This document shows, one piece after another, positions 9,876-20,613 of a stretch of 64,000 nt of DNA. The DNA comes from Siphonodentalium dalli. Lineage: Eukaryota > Mollusca > Scaphopoda > Gadilida > Siphonodentaliidae. The position numbers were made by a program, and so were the translations under genes. The notes under the pieces were generated by a model. It was given only the letters and a program-made list of their open reading frames with translations, had not been told where the DNA came from and did no database searches. Each line of letters begins with the position of its first letter. Position 1 is the stretch's first letter. The stretch is from the NCBI GenBank assembly GCA_032622095.1, contig CP136066.1, forward strand, positions 229,528,961-229,592,960, written 5' to 3'.

Positions 9876-12800
9876 AACAGGTCCCCAGAACAAAATTGAC
9901 CCCACCCCCAATAGTACTTAATCCTATAGTAAGGTATCCAACTTGGCCCGGGCTAATGTTTTATTATTTTTACAAAGTCCACAATCAGGTTAAAATACCA
10001 CTGTGTAGGAACTGTTACATCGGAAATCGTTCTATCGCCGGTGTGTGATGGTTCTTGACTGATTTGTGACGGTTCCTGATGATCTAAATTATACATTTTT
10101 ACGAATTTTTGACAGTTAAAACGCAATTTTGAGGCATCTAGGTGATAATTCGATTGGATATTTTCAATCCCATCACAATCTGTAGCACAAATGAGCGTGT
10201 TAATAACGAAACTTTCATTGTGCGAGTCATAACAACGACAAAAACAACGAATTTTGATAATTGTTTGGGTTCTCTCCTGATCGAGTCGGTTCTCTTCACA
10301 TTTAATCGTTCTATACGGGTAAAACTATGGCTAATATTTGCCATGGTACATGGTTCAAACTGCCAATTTTGTGAAAGTATACAAAGATAAACACAACAAA
10401 CTATGCATTAAGTTGAAATTTGCACCACTTGTCATTAATTTCGATGAATTACGCTGCCTTTCTATGCTTATTCAATAACCTGTGTTACGCCTATCAAAAT
10501 TCACAAAGTCGCCAGCTAGTTTGAACAATAACGCGTTTTGCAGGCCAAATATTTCCATGAGTCAATAGCCGGTTAACAATAGTGAAATTTCATAGCGCTG
10601 GACTTCGGAAAGCGTGAGCGTAGACGGGATATATAGAGTTATCTGTCTTGTATTTTATCTATAATATGTTTTGGAACTTCTGTCTGTATATATATTTCTG
10701 TTATAGACTCGAAAAACTGCTCGACCGATCCGACTCAAATTTGGTGTGTAGACCTACTTTGATCCCGGAAACAATATGGGTGGGTCCAATTTCACGTGCG
10801 TTCGTGTCCTTGACCTTGACCATATTAGCTCATATAGGCATATTTCCGGGCCGATCGAACAATAGTTTGTCCAGGGGGAGACGATCACAAATAAATCTCT
10901 AAATAGCCCGGACGAAGAGGGGGCACATCGGCTAGTGTTGTCTATTTTCGTAGACGTATTTTACTCAACAAAAAGCCAAAAATAGGACGTTAAAAGTTCG
11001 TTGACACCCATACAATGTTCTGATTACGCAGTTTCTGAAGTTTATGTCGGGCATCCGCTTGCTGGATGCTGATTATCTAGGTTAATTATAGAATTCTAGA
11101 ATATGCAGCTATTAAAGCATATACAAGCACGATAACCTTTCACTCAATCATATTTTAAATTGACTAGAGATCTCTGATTTTTTAATAGAAGATATAAAAA
11201 AGCAAAGAATCTATTAAGTTCAACAAGCAGTAACATATAAAAAAGAGAAAAGAATAATGCAGTTACAAATATTATTATATGGATGTTAATCCTTTGGTGA
11301 CTAAATGTGCTGTAATGAGCAGCGACTTTAATCCTATTGATTCATTTGTAGGAATGCTCAGCTATTAAATTCAACATACAGTAACAGATTGTTTGAATTA
11401 TTAGCTAAACATTCATACAAATGAATCATTAGAAATCAGTGTTATGGGTGTCTGAACCTGGCTATTGTAAGGTGGGGCGTCCACCTTGGAATTTCCAACC
11501 GCACTATCCCCTCGAAACAGACCAAACTCTTGCACAAGGCCTGGGCTTTGGTTTTTCCCAACTGCATGACACATTATAGCTCTAGATTGTATGCCATTCT
11601 GACGTGAATTGATCAGTAGCCTTTGATTGACCACCATGCAAACCGATGGAGAAAATCAGGATACATGGGCCCAGTGAGAAAATGTGGATATCTGAACCGG
11701 AAAATCATCTAGACTGGCTTCAAGATTCCCAAGTGTTGGAAGTTTCCAACCTGGCGCCCCACCCTCACAAGATTGGAAATGTTCCCAACAGATGGAGAGA
11801 GGGAGATGATTAATTTTGCAAAAGATCATACATTATTTAATACAAAGCATATTAATTAAATGGAATTAGATTTTTGTCCATTAAAACCAGTTTCTTGCCA
11901 ATGGGGGATGGAGAAAATGTGATATAGAAAACTAGATCACACCTGCTCCCTACTTCCTCTCCACCCATAATGAGATTTGGATCAGCTCTAACGAAGAGGT
12001 GTCCATTTGTATATGACAAATATGGTTGATTACATGTTTAAAGTGCAGGAAAGTATGCAAATGTTGGTCTAAAAACGACAAATTCCCACTATTAAATTGT
12101 TGTCAAATCAAACTAAGAGAAAAATTTCAACATATTGTTGGTGTTAAATTTCAAACCAACCTATTGTAAAATAAGAAATTTGTAACTGTTGAACATTTTG
12201 ACCAAAGTTGGGGATAGACACCAATTAATCACCCTCCCCAAGTCCCACCACCACCCCAATCACGTCATAACCTATCAATGATTCAGTTGAACGTGATTGC
12301 ATAAGTTATATTCATGTCTGGGCGACAAACATGTGTACATGTCCCTCAGGCGGTCTTCAGAGGAGGAAATATGATGGCCGTGGCATTGAAATATTGTCAC
12401 AACTGGATTTTTCAATAATGCCCAGATTAAGTAAATGAATATAACATCTCATATTCTCTTGAGAGTAGATTTATATTACCATTGGCCATTTATATAGGCG
12501 GGCATGATTATGATACTATACTCATCGGGACTTTCAATATTTTATTTCTGCCTATTAATGTCACTTAATGTCCCGTATTAGGCATTTATTGTTTTATTTC
12601 TTAATATACCTGTTCTATTATGCAAATTACATAAGCTACAGTCATTATCTGGTTTAAAATGTCAGATACACAAGACGATTTTCGGACCAAAGTGCAGAAA
12701 TCGTTCGAATAAATCTCATGTACAGAACCGTCACAGCCATGATTGGTTTGAAATAGAACCGTAACACGCACCCGTGTTGATTACTAGGTCACAGCTCCCA

Positions 12801-13985
12801 ATTATCAACCCTATCGGGATACTTTCTCAGCTATTTTACAAAGGAATAACACGGGTATATTTTATAGTCAGTGTTTGTCTTCAGACTGCGTTTCAGATTT
12901 TAAACGCCACAAAAAAACAAAGAAATTGCGTCCACGTGGCTTGATTTTCAGTGATAACATGTTGATATTTACGCGTTAACTCGCTAATACCGAGTTAATT
13001 GTGGTCTAGAGTTCAGGTTTCGATAACACGGCACTTCTGCAGCCTCCATTCAGGAAAGTATAATATATTCAGGATATCTATAATTATGCGTGATGTTGTC
13101 ACAAAAATGATTATTTTCAATCATCAGGAACCGTAACAAATCAGGAAAGAACCATCACAATACCGGCGATAGAACGACTTCCGATGTAACAGTTCCTACA
13201 CAGTGTAAAATACACAAAAATAATTTTTGTAACATAAATGCATCATATATATTTAGAAAGATATGTTATTACTCTTAAATTTGATGTATCCCTTGTAAAA
13301 TTTGGTTAAGAAAAACTCCGGTTATGAGCACAGGTCTGAACCAAACCAGTTGTAAAATTTAACTCGTTCGAGATGGTGTCCGCTAACCTGCGTCAAAAAG
13401 TGCGATTTTTACACCGACTTGCGCTTCAAAAACACAATCAACGGTTATTAGTAGAATATATATAGTCTGCTATGAGTACTATTTATAGTTCTTATGCAAC
13501 AAAATATATAACCAAGAAGTAGTTTATATACGCTCTAAATATTTATGGAGTTATATTCATGTCCATATGTATGTTTTCAAATCGGCATTCGTGTTAATTC
13601 AGTCTTTGTGTATTTATTCAATTTTTATAACTATATATTGTGTTGCATGAGAACTATAAATAGTACTCATAGCATACTCGCACAACATGGCTGCATTTGG
13701 AAAATTTCAATTTCCTTCCTGGTTTAGGAAACTGAATTTTCCAAATACGATGCCTTGATGTGGCATGATTGGTTTGGGTGGGTCAGTAAACAATTCCGCT
13801 TCTATTGATGTATAATATATAGCGTGTTTTTTGAAGCGAAAGTCAGTGTAAAAACCAGACTTTTTTACCCAGTTTAGCGGACACTTTGTAAAAATAATAA
13901 AAAATTAGGCCGGGCCAAGTTGGATACCTTTCTATAGGATTAAGTACTATTGGGGGTGGGGTTAATGTTTGTTCTGGGGACCTGT
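9876..13985. mobile_element. 4.1-kb non-autonomous long-TIR element (Mutator-like or foldback)
   Basis: Outer TIRs pair 9877-9983 with about 13873-13985 (ACAGGTCCCCAGAACAAA... and CACCCCCAATAGTACTTAAT...). Inner TIRs pair 9999-10088 with 13120-13207 (TGTAGGAACTGTTACATCGG). The right arm is longer because another foldback (13378-13877) and other DNA lie between its outer and inner halves. A perfect 9-bp direct repeat flanks the whole. Long TIRs plus a 9-bp duplication are the hallmarks of MULEs. The roughly 3-kb centre has no open frame over about 85 codons, so no transposase is present and the element would have to be mobilised in trans. A smaller hairpin lies inside at about 12305-12445. Confidence 0.75.
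13378..13877. mobile_element. Foldback element nested in the right TIR
   Basis: A near-complete inverted repeat about 500 bp long: GTCCGCTAACCTGCGTCAAA at the left edge pairs with TTTACCCAGTTTAGCGGAC at the right. An inner pair (CTATGAGTACTATTTATAGT and its inverse) lies at about 13469 and 13663. It sits inside the right arm of the 4.1-kb element, with no equivalent in the left arm, so it arrived later. Confidence 0.65.
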
Positions 13986-13994
13986 GTCAATAAC
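13986..13994. repeat. 9-bp target-site duplication, right copy
   Basis: GTCAATAAC, identical to 9867-9875. Confidence 0.75.
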
Positions 13995-14252
13995 TGCCGA
14001 AATGTTACCCTCGATGGTAACAAGTGATTTGCGGCCCGCCATGTGACGCAACCTCAGCCAATCAGAAGAGAGGAAAATGGGATGAAGATAACAAATTGTT
14101 TTAATCTAATCCACTGTCTGGTTTATCTACGCAGTTGCTTCGCTACGATCCTGTTTTATACCTTATTCTGTTCTTGGTCGTGACATAGCTGGTAGCAAGT
14201 TGCGTTCAAATGAAACATGAACCAATATCGGTTGCAGTTACAGCAGTATATC

Positions 14253-16291
14253 AGTATATTATCATGAACCAATATGTGTGCTATATATTATCATGAACCA
14301 ATATGTGTGCTATATATTATCATGAACCAATATGTGTGCTATATATTATCATGAACCAATATGTGTGCTATATATTATCATGAACCAATATGTGTGCTAT
14401 ATATTATCATGAACCAATATGTGTGCTATATATTATCATGAACCAATATGTGTGCTATATATTATCATGAACCAATATGTGTGCTATATATTATCTTGAA
14501 CCAATATGTGTGCTATATATTATCATGAACCAATATGTTTGCTATACATTATCATGAACCAATATGTGTGCTATATTATCATGAACCATATGTGTGCTAT
14601 ATATTATCATGAACCAATATGTGTGCTATATATTATCATGAACCAATATGTGTGCTATATATTATCCTGAACCAATATGTGTGCTATATATTATCATGAA
14701 CCAATATGTGTGCTATATATTATCATGAACCAATATGTGTGCTATATATTATCATGAAACAATATGTGTGCTATATATTATCATGAACCAATATGTGTGC
14801 TATATATTATCATGAACCAATATGTGTGCTATATATTATCATGAACCAATATGTGTGCTATATATTATCATGAACCAATATGTGTGCTATATATTATCAT
14901 GAACCAATATGTGTGCTATATATTATCATGAACCAATATGTGTGCTATATATTATCATGAACCAATATGTGTGCTATATATTATCATTAACCAATATGTG
15001 TGCTATATATTATCATTAACCAATATGTGTGCTATATATTATCATGAACCAATATGTGTGCTATATATTATCATTAACCAATATGTGTGCTATATATTAT
15101 CATTAACCAATATGCGTGCTATATATTATCATTAACCAATATGTGTGCTATATATTATCATTAACCAATATGTGTGCTATATATTATCATTAATCAATAT
15201 GTGTGCTATATATTATCATGAACCAATATGTGTGCTATATATTATCATGAACCAATATGTGTGCTATATATTATCATTAACCAATATGTGTGCTATATAT
15301 TATCATTAACCAATATGTGTGCTATATTATCATTAACCAATGTGTGTGCTATATATTATCATGAACCAATATGTGTGCTATATATTATCATGAACCAATA
15401 TGTGTGCTATATATTATCATGAACCAATATGTGTGCTATATATTATCATTAACCAATATGTGTGCTATATATTATCATTAACCAATATGTGTGCTATATA
15501 TTATCATGAACCAATATGTGTGCTATATATTATCATGAACCAATATGTGTGCTATATATTATCATTAACCAATATGTGTGCTATATATTATCATGAACCA
15601 ATATGTGTGCTATATATTATCATGAACCAATATGTGTGCTATACATTATCATGAACCAATATGTGTGCTATATATTATCATGAACCAATATGTGTGCTAT
15701 ATATTATCATGAACCAATATGTGTGCTATATATTAACATGAACCAATATGTGTGCTATATATTATCATGAACCAATATGTGTGCTAAATATTATCATGAA
15801 CCAATATGTGTGCTATATATTATCATGAACCAATATGTGTGCTATATATTATCATTAACCAATATGTGTGCTATATATTATCATGAACCAATATGTGTGC
15901 TATATATTATCATAAACCAATATGTGTGCTATATATTATCATTAACCAATATGTGTGCTATATATTATCATGAACCAATATGTGTGCTATATATTATCAT
16001 GAACCAATATGTGTGCTATATATTATCATGAACCAATATGTGTGCTATATATTATCATGAACCAATATGTGTGCTATATATTATCATGAACCAATATGTG
16101 TGCTATATATTATCATGAACCAATATGTGTGCAATATATTATCATGAACCAATATGTGTGCTATATATTATCATGAACCAATATGTGTGCTATATATTAT
16201 CATGAACCAATATGTGTGCTATATATTATCATGAACCAATATGTGTGCTATATATTATCATGAACCAATATGTGTGCTATATATTATCATG
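14253..16291. repeat. 29-bp satellite array, about 70 units
   Basis: The unit is ATGAACCAATATGTGTGCTATATATTATC, repeated head to tail. The main variant changes CATGAACC to CATTAACC and clusters in the middle of the array (about 14990-15960). A few units lost two bases (TATATTATC to TATTATC). Because 3 x 29 bases equals 29 codons, the array yields long but meaningless open frames. Confidence 0.95.
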
Positions 16292-17784
16292 CACTCTAAT
16301 TGTACGGTCTCTATTTTATTTTAGGATTGACTGGTTGAGAAAAATACGTGAACTTATTCTCGGTCATTTGCTGTTCTGGGGTGAGTTTTCCAATACATTA
16401 GACATATTTTCAAAACGTACAACAACATATCATTGTATAGGGTGATACGTTCTTTCTATTCGTTTTCGTTTTCCCATATCCAAGGCTACGATTATGGTTT
16501 TGGATTTTCAACAAAACTCACAAATACATCATATAGTAATAAGTTTTCGATCGTTTCTCATCTCCTCAATGTGGGGGATGACTCTGAGATTATGTTCTTA
16601 AGTGCATAGTATGTGCTGGTTCGGGTGGGTGGAACTGGTAAGTTTATAAGTATTCAGGCAACTGAATTAATGTAACATTCCACTAACATCGCAGAAAATG
16701 TGAAGCAAATCGACCATACCACTCCATAGAAAACATCGTCTGAACTACGCTCAAATGTAAATATTTACTACTCGATTCGGGACGCATCTATCGGCGATAA
16801 ACTAACGAAAACGAATTCGCCATCAAGATTAACTACATTTAATTAATAAATAAAAATGACGGTGTGCGTTGTCAATCTGGATATAATATTTGTAAAAATT
16901 ACTACTTTGAACAAGATTTTTCTCCATTTATATTTGATCACCCTACAGGAGTGTTTCACATCACATTAAATTGTGATGGCCATGTGACCTTAAGTTTTAT
17001 CTATTATTTGCAATAAATTCATTCGACGTCGTGAAACAAGATAATGTTGCGTACACGTATGCCGGGGTGGGTGGGTGTGGTCGATGGGACCAACAAACAA
17101 TTTTTTCCGCAACTCAAAAATAATAATCCTGCAAGTTTATTGACTGTTTTTGCAATGAGTTTGGTTTAAACCACCTTAGAAAAATAGTAAAAAAATGTAA
17201 TTCTAACTGCTAAACTGACTGCAGGCAGTTATCGTGTTGTATTTTGTTGCAAATTTTTAAATCCATGATGACCGCTGGAAGCCATGTTTTTTTGGCCGAA
17301 TGACCCCAAAATGACTCGTTCCTATTTTACATGTCAATGTTAACATCCATGACAAAGAGTATGCACAGACATTCATAAACAGCTGTTTACAGTGAATTTT
17401 CCCCCGCAAATCTCTGTTTTAGTGTTAAAAGGGGGTGGGTGTCTAAAAATAGTCGCAAAAAACTGCCGAAAACGGAAAAAAATTTGGACGCGGAGGGTGG
17501 GTTATTCCCATCAAGGGTCGAAATGAAAAAAATCAGCATACCTGCCTGAAAATGTTTTCCGATCCCCCAACTGGATAGCAACACAATTACTGCGAGTAGC
17601 AAGCCCGATTGTCTCTATAAACGTAATCTTAATAGTCAATTCTGCGAAAACAGAGACCTTTCACCAAATCAATACTTCGATTACGGATAGATATATATTT
17701 GATGGAAAAAGTAATGTATGTCTCTTTCAGATCCCATTTTTTCATCCGTGTTTGATACACCACACGGATAATGTTAGAGCGTCA
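16292..17784. other. Unannotated DNA between satellite and retrotransposon
   Basis: No gene recognised. There are several G- or T-rich runs and no motif-bearing frame. Confidence 0.4.
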
Positions 17785-17788
17785 CCAA
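17785..17788. repeat. Target-site duplication CCAA, left copy
   Basis: CCAA directly precedes the 5' LTR and directly follows the 3' LTR (24390-24393). This 4-bp duplication is normal for Gypsy-type integrases. Confidence 0.75.
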
Positions 17789-18247
17789 TGTGAGATAACT
17801 ACCCATTATAATCTCACAACTTGATTCAAACTATACGAATGTCCCAATATATAAAACCCCAAACTCAGATATTCGTGTTCGGTTCTTAACGAAACCTCAC
17901 ACGTCTTACTCCCAACGAAGACATACACACAATGATGATGGTTCCCAAATATGGTCAAGGGAGATGACCATAACGGTGGAACCAATCCCGATGTGTATTG
18001 CCAAACGCCTCATCTAATATGCATCCCAAATAGTATATAAGAAAGAACCACATCCCATCACATCATGCTTTCACTAGACTCATCTCATCTCGAGGTTATA
18101 TCCAGGCATCATTCACACCAGGCATCACCCATTCGGGGACACCACTTCGCGGCGACTCTTGATCATTATATTTGTACACACTGCATATCTTATTCACAAC
18201 ATAATAAAGACTTGTACCTACTATATCTATGTGTTCATTACCTCACA
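17789..18247 (+). repeat. 5' LTR
   Basis: 459 bp with 6-bp inverted ends TGTGAG/CTCACA. A TATA box (TATATAA, 18034-18040) and a poly(A) signal (AATAAA, 18203-18208) lie in the order expected for U3-R-U5. Confidence 0.92.
18034..18040 (+). promoter_or_regulatory. TATA box of the 5' LTR promoter
   Basis: TATATAA about 170 bp before the AATAAA in the same LTR; conserved in the 3' LTR copy. Confidence 0.6.
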
Positions 18248-18256
18248 TAGTATTAA

Positions 18257-18271
18257 TGGTACCGTGAACAG
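18257..18271 (+). promoter_or_regulatory. Candidate primer-binding site
   Basis: TGGTACCGTGAACAG starts nine bases after the 5' LTR. TGG is the expected complement of a tRNA 3' CCA end. The cognate tRNA was not identified, so this rests on position and the first three bases. Confidence 0.4.
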
Positions 18272-18432
18272 TTCTACGTCTCACCACACAACTTGAAGTC
18301 TCGGCCACTAGACGATCACTACAGAGCAGAAACAATATCAAACCGCTACTCAACCACGGGGATACAGCCTTACACTCCAGCCACGGATAGACAGCCTCAC
18401 ACACTAGACCACTGCATCGGTCAACCATAACT

Positions 18433-18597
18433 CAACCATTCGGACACACAGGAACCCTTCAGACACACAGAACCGCATACCAACCCTTCGGACACACAGG
18501 ACCGCATACCAACCCTTCGGACACACAGGACCGCACACCAACCCTTCGGACACACAGGACCGCACACCAACCCTTCGGACACACAGGACCGCATACA
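18433..18597. repeat. 29-bp minisatellite in the element's leader
   Basis: About five units of ACCAACCCTTCGGACACACA plus GGACCGCAT, the first ones degenerate. It sits in the untranslated leader between the primer site and the first ORF, and a weak echo (GGACACCCTTCGG) occurs at about 18729. Confidence 0.85.
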
Positions 18598-18910
18598 TAC
18601 TCATCTGATATAGACAAATCAACCCTTTGTTCTCATACAACCAGCTCACATCGTGTATCCAGCTAAAAACATTACTCACGACTCTTGTAGACCAGATTCA
18701 GATCCACATAAACATTAACATCCGAGTTGGACACCCTTCGGCTTCCAATAAACACGACAAGAACATTCTGTACATCATTCATCATCACAGACTTGTGCAC
18801 ATTATTCTTCTCGGAACTTGGTGAGTGACCATCTTTTCTTTCCCATTTGCTGTCAAATTGCACACCCCCTATTTTTAGCATTCTTTTACTCCTTTTTTTT
18901 CACGTGGGTT

Positions 18911-19408
18911 ATGGACACATCACCTGATTCTACTACACCTACACTACCTACCCATCCTACTACAATACATGCTTCAAACGATCAGCCCATACCACCCACC
19001 TCTCACAAACAACATTCAGTTCTTAACTTTAAAACTTACTGTAGATACGCTTTACCCCACCAAATAACTTTATCGCCACAACTCATTAAATATTGCAATC
19101 CCATTCGCATTGATATAACGCAAGATACAATCCGCTTATACGTGCGTTGTATGATTACAAATAACTACTCAGGACATACACTAGATTCTTGGAACGAGTG
19201 GCATACATTTCCGGCTCATTTTACGGATTATCCAAAACTTATTGTCAACTCTATAGTCGCGGCAATTCCCATAAAACATCCTAATAAATCACCTGACTCG
19301 TGTCAAATACACCTGAATCGCATAATACACCGCCACGGCACTTGGAAAAAATACAACATATTTCACACCCATACCATAGACCCCAAAACAGACACCGTTA
19401 ATCCTTAA
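18911..19408 (+). CDS. Extra ORF upstream of gag, unknown function
   Basis: 165 residues from the first ATG in the frame (MDTSPDSTTPTLPTHP...) to TAA. The frame is open further upstream to about 18818, and a GTGAGT donor-like site lies at 18820, so an alternative spliced start is possible. The first 45 residues are Pro/Thr/Ser-rich. The rest is more globular, with NFKTYCRYALPH and SWNEWHTFPAHF, and I recognise no family. It is not gag: the gag start follows eight bases after this stop in another frame. The spacing suggests a shared transcript. It could be an accessory protein or a displaced gag N-terminal piece. Its length, without stops in an otherwise stop-bearing copy, suggests it was under selection until recently. 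Confidence 0.6.
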   Translation: MDTSPDSTTPTLPTHPTTIHASNDQPIPPTSHKQHSVLNFKTYCRYALPHQITLSPQLIKYCNPIRIDITQDTIRLYVRCMITNNYSGHTLDSWNEWHTFPAHFTDYPKLIVNSIVAAIPIKHPNKSPDSCQIHLNRIIHRHGTWKKYNIFHTHTIDPKTDTVNP

Positions 19409-19415
19409 TAACATA

Positions 19416-20561
19416 ATGGAGTCACCACCTCCGCAGAGCAGCGATTATTTTCATCCAAGCCAAAATTATCAGCATCACCTTGAATTAAACAGGGAAATGG
19501 ACCGATCAACCGCAAGATCCCCCCACACAGACATTACTAATGAAATGGGCAAAGATACTCAAAACTTGCTATTGTCACGGCTTACCCATGAAATTAGCCA
19601 TTTCACTAGTTCTATCCGCGACCAGACTGAAAGTTTAAAAACACAAACAACAATAACAGCACTGTTGGGGATGAATTCCATTATTGAACCCTTCGATGGC
19701 AAGCCTGACGCTTTTCCCCAATGGGTCCATACGGTGGAAAAATACTCCCGCGCGATTTCGGCACAAGATGAGACTATCATAAAAATTGCCGCTCAGACAT
19801 GTAAATCTCAAGTTTCTGAATTTATTCAACGCTTCACAAATGAAAATAACACAGACGGAAAATTCACGTTCACCTGGACCGATCTGAAATCACAGTTACG
19901 CTCATTATTCAGTTTCATAACTGATTCTCCTCAAGCCCTTTCCTCATTACGAGCCATTAGGCAGAGACATACGGAAACAATTGCCATGTTTGCAGAACGC
20001 ATACATACCCTTGCTAAACACGCGTTTACTGATGAAATTAACACAAGAGCAGTGCAAACACAATTAGTAGCATTTTTTTCCGACGGTATTCGCGACTCTA
20101 GTATCAAATTCAGGATTCTCAACGACGACCCCGTAACGCTTGATAGAGCTACTGATATTGCCCTACGCGAAATGAACCTTCGGCAACGCTATCGCTTACG
20201 TTACGGTGAACATCATAATGATTATAACCAATTCCCACAGTTACAATCCCCTCAACCAATGGATATCGACAATAACCACCGGCCCATTCCAAGAGGGCCA
20301 TCACAATCCACTTACACCCCCCGCCAATCCAAAGACAGACACCGAATCAATGATCACCCCCACAGGCGCCAACCTTCAAATTCTCACCACCCCTACTCTG
20401 AACCAAGGGTCTCCCATCCAAACCGCATCCAAACCATGGATGCAAGATATACTACAACAGCTCAACGACCCCTCTTCTGTACATACTGCAGATTAAACAA
20501 TCATACCACAGACCAATGCAGACGTCGGGCTCAAAATAATAACCAATTTTTAAACAGATAA
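19416..20561 (+). CDS. gag: Gag polyprotein with CCHC zinc knuckle
   Basis: 381 residues from ATG at 19416. The central part (about residues 80-260) has the pattern of retrotransposon Gag capsid regions: a Phe-Asp-Gly-Lys-Pro...Trp motif (FDGKPDAFPQWVHTVEKY) near residue 91, then helices with Leu/Arg repeats. A basic, Pro/His/Gln-rich region follows from about 285. A single zinc knuckle, CTYCRLNNHTTDQC (C-x2-C-x4-H-x4-C), lies at about 355-368 and would bind the genomic RNA. The last codons, TTT TTA AAC AGA TAA, form the frameshift site into pol. The frame is intact, unlike pol. Confidence 0.9.
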   Translation: MESPPPQSSDYFHPSQNYQHHLELNREMDRSTARSPHTDITNEMGKDTQNLLLSRLTHEISHFTSSIRDQTESLKTQTTITALLGMNSIIEPFDGKPDAFPQWVHTVEKYSRAISAQDETIIKIAAQTCKSQVSEFIQRFTNENNTDGKFTFTWTDLKSQLRSLFSFITDSPQALSSLRAIRQRHTETIAMFAERIHTLAKHAFTDEINTRAVQTQLVAFFSDGIRDSSIKFRILNDDPVTLDRATDIALREMNLRQRYRLRYGEHHNDYNQFPQLQSPQPMDIDNNHRPIPRGPSQSTYTPRQSKDRHRINDHPHRRQPSNSHHPYSEPRVSHPNRIQTMDARYTTTAQRPLFCTYCRLNNHTTDQCRRRAQNNNQFLNR

Positions 20562-20613
20562 GGACTCATTCCTGCACAAATTTGACCCCAAGTAGACGCA
20601 AGGCAATGAGTCC
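20549..20613 (+). promoter_or_regulatory. Programmed -1 ribosomal frameshift signal (gag to pol)
   Basis: The heptamer TTTAAAC (20549-20555) sits in the gag frame as T TTA AAC, the X XXY YYZ register of a -1 slip site. A six-base spacer (AGATAA, containing the last base triplets of gag and its stop) is followed by a perfect 9-bp stem: GGACTCATT (20562-20570) with AATGAGTCC (20605-20613). The stem can extend by CCT/AGG and GC/GC past single-base bulges. The -1 frame is open from 20543 through protease. All three expected parts are in place; the efficiency is unknown. Confidence 0.85.

Noticed and set aside
14253-16291. CRISPR-like array
   Set aside because: Units are contiguous with no unique spacers, and the genome is eukaryotic.
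14938-16445. Proteins with MCAIYYHEPICVLY repeats
   Set aside because: Produced by the 29-bp satellite reading through three units; no gene context.
18065-18250. Small frame in the LTR (also in the 3' LTR)
   Set aside because: It spans U3/R/U5 elements and is simply duplicated with the LTR.
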